NCBI GenBank assembly: GCA_018376905.1
Contig: JAHAAK010000016.1
Location: 1-47,768, forward strand
Length of the DNA stretch: 47,768 nt
Origin: Collinsella sp.
GTDB lineage: Bacteria; Actinomycetota; Coriobacteriia; Coriobacteriales; Coriobacteriaceae
Direction of reading: 5' to 3'
Notes under the pieces: model-generated
The model's input: the letters and a program-made list of their open reading frames with translations, nothing else
What the model was told of the DNA's origin: nothing
Database searches by the model: none
Shown: piece after piece, positions 15,948-24,775 of the stretch
Layout: each line of letters begins with the position of its first letter
Numbering within the stretch: position 1 is the first letter of the stretch
Made by a program: the position numbers and the translations under genes

Positions 15948-17945
15948 TTACTGCAGGTCCAGCTGGTCCAGGTATTCCTTGCCGTGCTCGGAGATATGGC
16001 GCTTGCGGCCTGCCTCGTCGTTGCCCAGCAACAGATTGAACATGGTCTCCATCTTGGTGACGTCCTCGGGCTCCACCTTGATCAGGCGACGCGTCTCGGG
16101 GTTCATGGTGGTGAGCCACATCATGTCCGGGTCGTTCTCACCAAGACCCTTGGAGCGGTTGATGGAGCACTTTTGGTCGCCAATCTCCTTGAGGATGCCG
16201 TTCTTCTCGAGCTCGGTGTAGGCAAAGTAGGTCTTCTCTTTGCAGTTGATCTCGTAGAGCGGCGATTCGGCGATATACACGTAACCCTCGTCGATAAGCG
16301 TGGGCACCAGGCGGTAGAGCATGGTGAGCACGAGCGTACGGATGTGATAACCGTCGACGTCGGCGTCCGTACAGATAATGACCTTGTTCCAGTTGAGGTT
16401 GTCCAGGTCGAAGGCACCGAGGTTCTTGATGCGCTTGTCCTTGATCTCCACGCCGCAGCCCAGCACGCGCATGAGGTCCATGATGATGTCGGACTTAAAG
16501 ATGCGCGGGTAGTCCTCTTTCAGGCAGTTGAGGATTTTGCCTCGGACGGGCATGACACCCTGGAACTCGGCATCGCGCGAGGTGCGAATGGCGCCCGCTG
16601 CCGAGTCGCCCTCTACGATATAGATCTCGCGGCGGCTCTTGTCCTTGGAGCGGCAGTCGATGAACTTCTGCACGCGGTTGGCCATGTCGGTCTTCTGCTG
16701 TAGGTTGGTCTTGATGCTCTGACGCGTCTTCTCGGCGTTCTCGCGCGAGCGCTTGTTGATGAGCACCTGCTCCATGATCTTGTTGGCGGCGTCTTTGTTC
16801 TCGATCAAGTAGGTCGAGAGGCGCTCCTTAAAGAATGCCGTCATGGCCTGCTGGATAAAGCGGTTGTTGATGGCCTTCTTAGTCTGGTTTTCGTAGGACG
16901 TCTGGGTGGAGAAGCAGTTGGTCACCAGCACCAGACAGTCCTGGACGTCCTGCCACTTAATGCCGCTCTCGTTTTTGTTGTACTTGCCCTGTTGCTTAAT
17001 GTAAGCATCGATGGCACTGGTCAGAGCGCTGCGGGCGGCCTTCTCGGGCGAGCCGCCGTTCTCGAGCCACGACGAGTTGTGGTAGTACTCCTGCATCATG
17101 AAGGTGCGCGAGAAGCACATGCACGCGGTGATCTTTACGTTGTAGTCGGGCAGGTCCTCGCGATCGCGACCGCGACGGTCGGCCTCGATAAAGAAGGGCT
17201 CGGTGAGGTAGTCGGTACCGACCTTCTCGAGAACATAGTCCTCGATGCCCTTGGGATAGCAAAAATCCTCTTCGGAAAACTCGCCATCGTCGCCCTCAAT
17301 GCGCAGGCGGAAGGTCACGTTGGCGTTGACCACGGCCTGACGGCGCATGGTCTCGCGATACCAATCGTGGGGGATGCTGATGGAGGTAAAGACCTCAAGA
17401 TCGGGACGCCACTTGATGGTGGTACCGGTACGGTCATCGTCGCTGGGCTCAATCTCGAGCGCCTTCTTTTTGGCGCCGACGACCTTGCCCTTCTTAAAGT
17501 GCAGGGAGTACTTGTTGCCATCGCGCCAAACCGTGACGTCCATGTACTCGGAGGCGTACTGGGTCGCGCACGAGCCCAGGCCATTGGTACCGAGCGAGAA
17601 GTCGTAGTCGCCGCCCTGGTTATTGTTGTATTTGCCGCCGGCGTAGAGCTCGCAAAAGACGAGTTCCCAGTTAAAGCGCTTCTCGGAAGGGTTCCAGTCG
17701 AGCGGGCAGCCGCGGCCGTTGTCCTCTACCTGAATGGAACCATCGCGAAAGGCGGTAAGGGTGATGAGCTTGCCGTAGCCCTGGCGCGCCTCGTCAACGG
17801 CGTTGGACAGGATCTCGAAGGCGGCATGCGCGCAGCCGTCGAGTCCGTCCGAGCCAAAGATGACGGCGGGGCGCAGGCGTACGCGCTCCTCGTCCTTGAG
17901 CTGGCGGATACTGTCGTTACCATAGTTTGCGGTGTTTTTTGCCAT
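15948..17945 (-). CDS. Type IIA topoisomerase subunit B (gyrase B / ParE-like)
   Basis: 665 residues. The GHKL ATPase has FEILSNAVDEARQGYG (Mg-binding N), VEDNGRGCPLDW, and GTNGLGSCATQY as the ATP lid. The transducer domain follows, then TOPRIM with E445 in EGDSAAGAI and D527-x-D-x-D in DADVDGYHIRT. The usual EGDSAGGSA is changed to EGDSAAGAI, and the head MAKNTANYGNDSIRQLKDEE differs from standard GyrB. This suggests the second, divergent topoisomerase of the class rather than the oriC-linked gyrase. First gene of the two-gene operon. The upstream region to 18188 carries two large dyads and no good promoter I can define. Confidence 0.88.
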   Translation of the reverse strand: MAKNTANYGNDSIRQLKDEERVRLRPAVIFGSDGLDGCAHAAFEILSNAVDEARQGYGKLITLTAFRDGSIQVEDNGRGCPLDWNPSEKRFNWELVFCELYAGGKYNNNQGGDYDFSLGTNGLGSCATQYASEYMDVTVWRDGNKYSLHFKKGKVVGAKKKALEIEPSDDDRTGTTIKWRPDLEVFTSISIPHDWYRETMRRQAVVNANVTFRLRIEGDDGEFSEEDFCYPKGIEDYVLEKVGTDYLTEPFFIEADRRGRDREDLPDYNVKITACMCFSRTFMMQEYYHNSSWLENGGSPEKAARSALTSAIDAYIKQQGKYNKNESGIKWQDVQDCLVLVTNCFSTQTSYENQTKKAINNRFIQQAMTAFFKERLSTYLIENKDAANKIMEQVLINKRSRENAEKTRQSIKTNLQQKTDMANRVQKFIDCRSKDKSRREIYIVEGDSAAGAIRTSRDAEFQGVMPVRGKILNCLKEDYPRIFKSDIIMDLMRVLGCGVEIKDKRIKNLGAFDLDNLNWNKVIICTDADVDGYHIRTLVLTMLYRLVPTLIDEGYVYIAESPLYEINCKEKTYFAYTELEKNGILKEIGDQKCSINRSKGLGENDPDMMWLTTMNPETRRLIKVEPEDVTKMETMFNLLLGNDEAGRKRHISEHGKEYLDQLDLQ

Positions 17946-18039
17946 ACTCGCTCTCTCGGTGCTCCTTTGCTGCGTTTAAGTCATATAGATAGTCAAGGTA
18001 GCATAGCCCAGCCCACAGACGATTCCACCCAACACGAAA

Positions 18040-18070
18040 TCCATCGAACAATCGTTCGGAGTTCGATGGA
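18040..18070. repeat. Dyad 1 upstream of the topoisomerase operon
   Basis: Perfect 10-base arms TCCATCGAAC (18040-18049) and GTTCGATGGA (18061-18070) around 11 bases, with a nested CGAAC/GTTCG. On the minus strand it lies about 95 bases before the subunit B start, within its leader or promoter region. Confidence 0.6.
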
Positions 18071-18077
18071 GATTCGT

Positions 18078-18114
18078 TTACTCGGACAAAACCGAGTCGG
18101 CTCTGTCCGAGTAA
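18078..18114. repeat. Dyad 2 upstream of the topoisomerase operon
   Basis: Perfect 10-base arms TTACTCGGAC (18078-18087) and GTCCGAGTAA (18105-18114) around 17 bases; the loop also holds CCGAGT, which can pair with the left arm instead. Mutually exclusive stems would fit an RNA switch or a protein operator. Confidence 0.6.
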
Positions 18115-18176
18115 GTTTGAATAGCGAATCGAAATTGCTATGTCCGCATGGCGATGGCGGATATGGTTTCCGTAAT

Positions 18177-18243
18177 GACAGATATAGTTGACATTGGCTG
18201 ATAGATGCAATATATATGTGTCATGTTGCAACGGATATCTGTC
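18177..18243 (+). promoter_or_regulatory. Near-consensus promoter flanked by a 9-base inverted repeat
   Basis: TTGACA (18188-18193), 17-base spacer, TATATA (18211-18216). GACAGATAT at 18177-18185 lies before the -35, and its inverse ATATCTGTC at 18235-18243 lies after the predicted start. The pair is well placed for looping autoregulation by the XRE protein encoded next. Confidence 0.75.
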
Positions 18244-18264
18244 CATTACTACGAAAGGAACTCC

Positions 18265-18495
18265 ATGCCGGGCAAAAAGAACCTACGCATGAAGGCGGCG
18301 CGCGCGGCGGTTGGCCTTTCGCAAGCTGACTTGGCCGAGGCCGTGGGCGTTACGCGCCAGACCATCGGCCTGATCGAGGCGGGCGGCTACAACCCCACGC
18401 TCAATTTGTGCGTGGCAATCTGTAAAGCGCTACGCGTTACGTTGAACGACTTGTTTTGGGAAGACGAGAGCGACGTCGACCCTGACGCTCTTTAG
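18265..18495 (+). CDS. Small XRE-family transcriptional regulator
   Basis: 76 residues, essentially one Cro/CI helix-turn-helix: MKAARAAVGLSQADLAEAVG, then VTRQTIGLIEAGGYNPTLNL and the acidic tail EDESDVDPDAL. ATG 18265 follows AAAGGA; an upstream in-frame ATG at 18205 would place the start before the mRNA start. These short XRE proteins are commonly paired with a membrane protein gene, as here (9-base gap), and repress their own operon. Probable site: the GACAGATAT repeats around the promoter. Confidence 0.9.
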   Translation: MPGKKNLRMKAARAAVGLSQADLAEAVGVTRQTIGLIEAGGYNPTLNLCVAICKALRVTLNDLFWEDESDVDPDAL

Positions 18496-18504
18496 GAGTT
18501 CGCT

Positions 18505-19089
18505 ATGAAATTTGACGATTTAAAACTCGTGCAAAAGTGGCGTGAATATGCCGGCCCAAAGGATGAGCGCCTGGAGGCCGAGAGCGCGAAGATCTACAAG
18601 ATTGGTTTCGTGCTGCTTTCGTTTGGCATGTTGATGATATTTTTCTACCAGTTTATAGCTCGACAGGTTGCGTGGGTTCACAGCGACGCCAGTGAAATGC
18701 CGCATGGCTTTGCAACGCCGTTCGAGGCAGCCATGTATTTGTGGCTCGTTCTCGTGATGTTGATTTGCGCAGGACTGCAAACGCGGAAGGGCTATGTCGA
18801 TACCAATCGTTTTGGGCAAACTGAGCATCTTCCTGTTGGATATTTCCTACTTCTCAGCGGTCTTAGCGGCGCCGCGTTCGCGCTTGTTATTGCCGCAATG
18901 CGCTGTATCGCTGAGGCGCAGATCGTACCGCTCGAAAGCGTCTTTTGGTTGGCGAACCTGGCCACGGGCGTGTTCTGCGGTGCGACGATTTTCGCGGCCA
19001 CGTTTGCTGGCCTGTGCGCAACGTTTTTCACGGCGAAAAGACGCCGTGCCAAGCTCGAGGCAGAACTCGACTCCACTGACGATAACTAA
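18505..19089 (+). CDS. Four-helix membrane protein, partner of XRE regulator
   Basis: 194 residues. A charged N-terminus (KLVQKWREYAGPKDERLEAE) is followed by four hydrophobic spans at about 31-51, 75-92, 109-130 and 146-170, and a basic/acidic tail (AKRRRAKLEAELDSTDDN). No catalytic motif is seen. Proteins of this shape (DUF2975/DUF6773-like) recur behind small XRE regulators in Gram-positive bacteria and may act as membrane sensors for them, but that role is inference. Confidence 0.7.
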   Translation: MKFDDLKLVQKWREYAGPKDERLEAESAKIYKIGFVLLSFGMLMIFFYQFIARQVAWVHSDASEMPHGFATPFEAAMYLWLVLVMLICAGLQTRKGYVDTNRFGQTEHLPVGYFLLLSGLSGAAFALVIAAMRCIAEAQIVPLESVFWLANLATGVFCGATIFAATFAGLCATFFTAKRRRAKLEAELDSTDDN

Positions 19090-19094
19090 TGCGC

Positions 19095-19130
19095 AATGGG
19101 CTGGCTCTGGGTATCCAGAACCAGCCCATT
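19095..19130. terminator. Hairpin between convergent genes
   Basis: Sixteen-base arms with one mismatch (19095-19110 and 19115-19130) and a GTAT loop, 6 bases past the membrane protein stop and facing the end of the wall-protein gene. No T run. Confidence 0.6.
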
Positions 19131-19178
19131 TGATGTTCGACGAGCCGAGTTGGCGTCTCTCACAAAAGTAACTAGGAG

Positions 19179-22100
19179 CTAGCGAGGCTTATCAGAATTG
19201 ACCTCATCGGCGGTGTCGTTTTCGAGGGCCGTGCGGCGGGCGCTGTAGGCGACGAGGCCGGCGCCTGCCGCGGCGAGTGCAGCAGCGGCTGCCGTAAGGG
19301 GAGCGTTGACATCGCCCGTGCCCGCAAGCGCGCCCGCTTTTCCGGAGCGCTTGTTAGTGCCGTGGTCCTTGCCACTGCCGGAGCTGCTTCCGCCGGAGCC
19401 GCCGCCCCCGTCAGTACCGCCGCCACTTGAGCCACCATCGCCGTCCGCCGTCATCGGGGCGTCGTGAAGCCCTGTGGCGTCCGCGCTGTCGCATACGCCG
19501 ACCTGAACTTCTGAGCGTTCGCATGCCGCGTCGGGCACGTGGAGCTCGTGCAGTACAGCACCCAGCGCCGAGTTCGCGCCCGGTCGAATTTCTTCGAGCG
19601 TTACGGGATCGAGCGCCACCAGATTACGCGCCTTCGCATACAGCGTTACGCGTTTGCCCACTTCGTCGCTCCAACTCTCGGGGATAGCGAAGCTCATACG
19701 GAACTGTGCCGTGCAACCCGGTGCCAGCACGGCGTTGCCGTTGTCGGCTACCAGCGGGTGCGTTGCAAAACGTGCGCCCAGCGTCTCGAGCGCGTACTTC
19801 ACGTGTGCCGTATCGTTGGCCGAAGCGTCCTCGGCAAGCTCTGGATCGTAGATCGAAGCCATGCGTGCGTTCACTCCGAATCCGATGGATGCGCTGGAGA
19901 ACGGCTGGCTGGAGCCCTCTCGGTACAGATCGATCGTGCCGGCGGTCAGTAAGGTGTTGCCGTCGTTTCGCACCGTGACCATGAAGGATTCGCCTGCTGC
20001 TCCGGGTACCACCGCGCCCGAGGTAGCAACGGCGCCCGTCGGAGTGGCGCACGCCACCAAGGGCACTTCGATGTCGTGCAGCTCTGCCTCGCTCTTCTCC
20101 GCGCTCACAATGTGCGTGGCGAGCGCGGAGAGCATGCCTCCCGACGTCAAAAATGTCGTTATCTGATCGACGGGATGGTCCAGCTCGCACATCACAAACG
20201 GCTCCGTGAACAAATCGCCCGCCAAGGTGCTGGCGAAGATGCGGAAGTGCTTGCCCATCACTGCAACCGGGTTGCCTTCTTCGTCGTAGGTTTGTCCCAC
20301 CTTGCCATCGGTGTTCTCTACATAGAGCACGCACCTGCCGTTGTTGCTTACGCTAAACGATGCCGGGCCACAGCCTGCGGCACCCACGGGCTGCGTTGCA
20401 AATGCCGATGCGCCTCGCGTCCACGTAACATGCTGCAGCTGCTCGTTGACAGTTGCCAAAAAGCCCGTGTGCTGCGGCCACGGCACCGCGTGGGGTACTG
20501 TGGCATCTGGCGACATAACGCCCCAGCCCGCGATGGACTGGCCGATCACGGCGTACGATGCGCAGCCGCAACCGTCTGCGGTCTCGTATGCAACGGGCAC
20601 CACCATTTTGCCGTTGATATTCTCGGGCTCACCCAGCTCGATACTCGACGGTGCTTGTGGAAAGCGGAGAACTTGGCGGAACGTCAGGCTGTCGCTCGAA
20701 ACGTCCGACCATAGGGTAAAGCACTCCAGCGCAACCTCAGCCTCGCTGCCGATCGCCTTTTCTGCGGTGGTCCCGCGGCGGTGGAGGTAGGCACCCGACA
20801 GACGTCCGTCGACCAGCGTCTTGCCCACCGTGATGCGCGGGCACTGCAGGCAATGGTAGCCATCCTCTTGCAGGCGGCCGCGCGAAATGCTGCGCCATGA
20901 CGTATGCGACACCACGCGAACTCCGCCGTTGCTTATGCGCAGGCGCACGACGGACAGTATGCCGGCTGTGCTTGCCGTATCGAAAAGGGTGTTGTCGCCG
21001 TCGGGGTGCTCGCCCGAGACCAGTAGCACGTAGGCGTCCTGGTTTCCTCTTCCGTCCGTATATTCCACCACGTCGAAGTCGTAATCGTATATGCCGTCGC
21101 GCTCCACGTCGCCCTCGCCAAACCCAAGGGGAAAGTCCACGGGCGTGGGAGCGGACCACGTGCCGTTTGCCTTTGTGTGCACCACCAGGCGCGAGCGGCC
21201 ATTCTCGCCGTAGCGCACCGAGGCGATACGGAACAAGCACTCCACGCCGGCAATCACCGTTAGCTTCATGTGGGCTTCGCTGAGCACGCCAGCAAACAGC
21301 ACGTTGTCGCTCGAGGGCTTGATGCCGCCACGCTCGTCCTCCGATACACCAGCAGAATTGGCGTTGGGGTCCGCAGCGGCGTCCTTCGCCTGCCCGATAT
21401 GGGTGTACGCATACATCGGCGCGGCGTTTTCGTCGTTCTCTATCAGTGCGTGGACGAAATGCTCGACCTGTCCCGTGTCGTCGCTCTCCGCGTCTGCTTC
21501 GAGCTCAATGCGCGTGATTGCTTGATTCCAATCGCGTACGGTAGACGTGACGTTTATCGCGGTGGCTGCAACCTCGGCGCGCGCGAGCAGCTCGGAATTG
21601 GTGACGATGGTGGCTGACGCGATAAACTGCGGCACGCCGCCCGCCTTGATGTTGCCGGACGTGCCGAAACGGGCATCCAACGTGTAAGGCGTATCCCCAC
21701 CCAATGCGAGCTCAGAGCGCTGGAGCACATACTGGTTGCCATTGTTCACCGACATATTCCACGAATCGAGGAGTGTGGGCCACGACCCCGACCAAGCCTT
21801 GGTGGTCCACTTGAACATTACGAACTGGAGTATCACATCGACATCGACGTCTGCACCTACGCGCAGCCGCGGAAGCTGGTGTCCATCTGCCTTCTCGTAC
21901 CCAATGAACAGCGTGAGGGATGCGGCGCCGCGCACGGCAGACGAAGCGACGCCTGCAACGCCGGCGCCAAAGGTGACGGCAAGCCCGATCTGGATGGTGA
22001 ACGAGCCCGAGGTGTTTGAATAGTCGAGCGAAATGTTTTTAAAAAACGCCGCGCCGCTGCCGTGCGTGTGGGCACCCACGGCGAGCGCCAGCTTCGCCAG

Positions 22101-23546
22101 CACCCAGGGGTTGACGTTTAGGAAAAACGGCACCGGCCCTAGGGTAAACTGCTCGGTCCAATTGAGGTCGGTTCTTACTTGAAAGAGTGCCTTAATATTG
22201 CCGTATGCGGGGTCGTTGTTGTCGCCCCAGGTTTTGCCCACCCAATCGTAGGCGAGCGAGCCGTACAGCTGTGTGGCGATATCCATCGTGAACAGCGGCG
22301 TGCAACGGTGGCGAAGGAGCTTGGTGTTTCTTGGATCGGTGCCCGAACCGGCACTCATACTCTTGTACTGATTCCACTTCCCCTCCATCTCGTCGAGGTA
22401 GCGGTTTGCCTGCTTGGCGCCCGATTCACGCGGCGATTTCTTCCAGTATTCCGGATCAGGGTTGCCCGAATCGTTCATATAGCTGGCTGGTTTGTATCCT
22501 CCGCCAAACAGCACGTATCCGGCAAACGAGAAATCGAACAAAATGGGGAACGAGGGCATCCAGCAGGTGAACTTGTTGCCGCCGATGCCGGGAAACGCCG
22601 CTGGGAAATCAAACGGAGTGACCTCTTGGTCCATGGTGGTGGGGACGATAGTGGTCGAGCCCGATTCCGCCTTTGCCGCCGGCGCGGTGACAACGGCCAT
22701 GGGGGAGGAGAGCGTGTAGGTTTTGCCCTGATAGTCGAGCACAAAGCGCAGCTTGCACCCTTCTTCCAGAAGGACCGATGCCGCGTCGAGAAACTTGTCT
22801 TCGAGTGTGAACGTTGCCAGATTGTCCGAACCCGATGCACTGGCCTTGACTTGGCCAATCTGCGTGACGGTTTCGGGCGAGCTGTCCGTGGCGGGCATTA
22901 CCTTGTTGATGTGCAGCGTTGCCTGTCCACCCTGTGGCAGATGTGCCTGCACGGTAAAGGCGTGCGTATCGGGCTGGTCGTTTGCTGCTGCGTCCGCTGG
23001 CATTGCCATGAACGTGGCTTCAGTGTACTGGATGTCCCATTCGTCGAATGTGAGCTGGCGGAAGTACGGCTCGCCGTCGGAAAGCGGACGCGTGGGCGCG
23101 GTTATGGCGGTGCCGCCCTGGATACGCGCAAGGGGAATCTCGACATCACGGTAGCCCGCCATGCTAATGGAGATGCCGCCGTTAAAGTCGTACGCGTCGA
23201 GAAGCGTTGCCTCGTCCACGTAGCCTTCCGAAAGCGGCGCGACCTCAAAGATGGCCGTGCCTTCTTCATCGGTAGTGGCGGTGAGCTGCTTGCCTGCGGC
23301 ATAGCGCGATGTGAGCGTGACCTGGGCACCCGTGATGGGCGTATTCTTGTTGGCGACGTCGACCACGACCACACCAAACATGGTGCGCGAGAGAACGAGC
23401 ACCTTGAAGGGGTCCTCTTCGTCGGCATAGGCCGCGGTGGGCGCGAACGGCAATATGAAGGCGTTTGCGCTTCCCGGCACGCGAGGCAACATAATGCTCG
23501 CTAGCGAGGACGCTCCAGCAACAAGTAACGAACGGCGATCAAGCAT
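19179..23546 (-). CDS. Giant Tat-exported, wall-anchored surface protein
   Basis: 1455 residues. The head DRRSLLVAGASSLASIML carries the twin arginine and ends at a likely AYA/DEED cleavage site near residue 41, so it should leave folded through Tat. Next is a carboxypeptidase-regulatory-like domain (VVVDVANKNTPITGAQVTLT, about 52-125). A long middle of beta-rich, repeat-poor sequence has no domain I recognise. The C-terminus has a Gly/Ser linker, LAGTGD, a hydrophobic span and ARR, which is a sortase-type signal of LAxTG form. The start ATG 23546 is chosen for GGGAG and because it opens the signal peptide. Pairing Tat export with a sortase signal is uncommon. A host-contact or glycan-binding role is possible but unproven. 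Confidence 0.8.
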   Translation of the reverse strand: MLDRRSLLVAGASSLASIMLPRVPGSANAFILPFAPTAAYADEEDPFKVLVLSRTMFGVVVVDVANKNTPITGAQVTLTSRYAAGKQLTATTDEEGTAIFEVAPLSEGYVDEATLLDAYDFNGGISISMAGYRDVEIPLARIQGGTAITAPTRPLSDGEPYFRQLTFDEWDIQYTEATFMAMPADAAANDQPDTHAFTVQAHLPQGGQATLHINKVMPATDSSPETVTQIGQVKASASGSDNLATFTLEDKFLDAASVLLEEGCKLRFVLDYQGKTYTLSSPMAVVTAPAAKAESGSTTIVPTTMDQEVTPFDFPAAFPGIGGNKFTCWMPSFPILFDFSFAGYVLFGGGYKPASYMNDSGNPDPEYWKKSPRESGAKQANRYLDEMEGKWNQYKSMSAGSGTDPRNTKLLRHRCTPLFTMDIATQLYGSLAYDWVGKTWGDNNDPAYGNIKALFQVRTDLNWTEQFTLGPVPFFLNVNPWVLAKLALAVGAHTHGSGAAFFKNISLDYSNTSGSFTIQIGLAVTFGAGVAGVASSAVRGAASLTLFIGYEKADGHQLPRLRVGADVDVDVILQFVMFKWTTKAWSGSWPTLLDSWNMSVNNGNQYVLQRSELALGGDTPYTLDARFGTSGNIKAGGVPQFIASATIVTNSELLARAEVAATAINVTSTVRDWNQAITRIELEADAESDDTGQVEHFVHALIENDENAAPMYAYTHIGQAKDAAADPNANSAGVSEDERGGIKPSSDNVLFAGVLSEAHMKLTVIAGVECLFRIASVRYGENGRSRLVVHTKANGTWSAPTPVDFPLGFGEGDVERDGIYDYDFDVVEYTDGRGNQDAYVLLVSGEHPDGDNTLFDTASTAGILSVVRLRISNGGVRVVSHTSWRSISRGRLQEDGYHCLQCPRITVGKTLVDGRLSGAYLHRRGTTAEKAIGSEAEVALECFTLWSDVSSDSLTFRQVLRFPQAPSSIELGEPENINGKMVVPVAYETADGCGCASYAVIGQSIAGWGVMSPDATVPHAVPWPQHTGFLATVNEQLQHVTWTRGASAFATQPVGAAGCGPASFSVSNNGRCVLYVENTDGKVGQTYDEEGNPVAVMGKHFRIFASTLAGDLFTEPFVMCELDHPVDQITTFLTSGGMLSALATHIVSAEKSEAELHDIEVPLVACATPTGAVATSGAVVPGAAGESFMVTVRNDGNTLLTAGTIDLYREGSSQPFSSASIGFGVNARMASIYDPELAEDASANDTAHVKYALETLGARFATHPLVADNGNAVLAPGCTAQFRMSFAIPESWSDEVGKRVTLYAKARNLVALDPVTLEEIRPGANSALGAVLHELHVPDAACERSEVQVGVCDSADATGLHDAPMTADGDGGSSGGGTDGGGGSGGSSSGSGKDHGTNKRSGKAGALAGTGDVNAPLTAAAAALAAAGAGLVAYSARRTALENDTADEVNSDKPR

Positions 23547-23652
23547 CTTGGGCTCCCATCCCGCAGGTATCGGTGGAAATAATCCAATTTTGCGAGAAGG
23601 CGCCTCGTGGCGGTAGTGCCGTTCGATGACCAAAATGTCCAATTTGAGCGCG

Positions 23653-23682
23653 CGAAAGCGTCAGACCCCTGGAGCGCTTTCG
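23653..23682. repeat. Inverted repeat between LuxR gene and surface-protein gene
   Basis: Arms CGAAAGCG (23653-23660) and CGCTTTCG (23675-23682) around 14 bases. It is placed downstream of the LuxR stop and about 107 bases before the surface-protein start, so it could be a terminator lacking a T run or the LuxR operator. Confidence 0.45.
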
Positions 23683-23703
23683 ATACGACGGACAGTCTGG
23701 CCG

Positions 23704-24708
23704 CTAGCGCAACATGTGGGCGACCAGCTCGGCGCGTGTGCCGATGCCAAGCTTTGCGTATACGCCGGATAGGCGGTTTTTAACGGTGCCCGGCGATACT
23801 CCCATATGGCGTGCGATTTCGGCGTTGGTCCATCCGCGGCAGGCGAGCATGGCCATGGTGAATTCCGTGGTCGTTAGATCGTCGGCCACGTCCTCGCCCG
23901 AATCGGGGTTGTGGATGCGCCGCCAGCCGTAGCTGAAGCGGTACGTGATCTCGATGATGCGCGCGAAGTCGTCAGGGTATTGCGTTTTTAGGCACGCCTC
24001 GATGAGCCCCTGTAAAAGGCCGTGGTGCTCGCCAATGAGCTCGATAAGGCCGTCGGGGCACGCAATGTTCCAAGCGGCTCCGAAGTGCGTTTTTGCGGCG
24101 TCGATGTCCTTGAGGCTCATGCATGCCATAGAAGCCGACAAGTGCAGGAATAGCTCCGAGATGGGATAGCTTCCCTGTTTCATGATCAGGGCGTTTTCTG
24201 CCATGCCGAGACTGCGGCCATATTCGCCGCGCAGGTACAGGGCATGCGCCATCACGTAGCTGGCGAACAAGCGCAGACCTTCGGGCAGATGCGCCGCAAG
24301 CGGATAAAACTCTTCGGCGGAATACGGGGAAGGCAAGTGCAGCAGGACGCTCGCGGCGGAGGCGAACAGGATATGCATGGCGTGGACGGCAGGCGATTCC
24401 TCGTCAGGTGGCGTATCGAGGATGCCCGCAAGGCAACGGCGGGCATCGGCGATACGGTTGAGCGACAGACTGGCATATCCGCAGATAAAGCATGCGGAAT
24501 AGCGCAGTGCGGGGTCGGTGGCGTCAAGATAGGGGCGTGCTGTCTCGGCGGCGAGCGTGGCCTGTCCGCGAAAGTGCAGCGCTTCTGCCGTGGCGATGGT
24601 GCGTGAATCGGGGTCGGAAATGCCTGCAACCGCAGCGTCAATCTGGCCCGGCACAAAGGCAGTGCACATCAACGGCATGGGAATGCGCGGGTAGCCATCG
24701 CAGTCCAT
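23704..24708 (-). CDS. LuxR-family transcriptional regulator with TPR-like sensor region
   Basis: 334 residues. The C-terminal ~60 residues are a LuxR/GerE helix-turn-helix: LTTTEFTMAMLACRGWTNAE, then IARHMGVSPGTVKNRLSGVYAKLGI. The N-terminal 270 residues are helical and alanine-rich, with repeated paired-helix patterns (ALRYSACFICGYASLSLNRI; ALYLRGEYGRSLGMAENAL) like degenerate tetratricopeptide repeats. No receiver domain is present. ATG 24708 is chosen for the GGGAG 7 bases before it; the frame extends to a TTG at 24735. It precedes the surface-protein gene on the same strand by 157 bases, so it probably controls it. Confidence 0.8.
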   Translation of the reverse strand: MDCDGYPRIPMPLMCTAFVPGQIDAAVAGISDPDSRTIATAEALHFRGQATLAAETARPYLDATDPALRYSACFICGYASLSLNRIADARRCLAGILDTPPDEESPAVHAMHILFASAASVLLHLPSPYSAEEFYPLAAHLPEGLRLFASYVMAHALYLRGEYGRSLGMAENALIMKQGSYPISELFLHLSASMACMSLKDIDAAKTHFGAAWNIACPDGLIELIGEHHGLLQGLIEACLKTQYPDDFARIIEITYRFSYGWRRIHNPDSGEDVADDLTTTEFTMAMLACRGWTNAEIARHMGVSPGTVKNRLSGVYAKLGIGTRAELVAHMLR

Positions 24709-24775
24709 CTTCCATCTCCCATCAGGTGGCAACAATGCAGCAATTGTACTCCTGTTGCTCGGGACCCCTTTCGTT

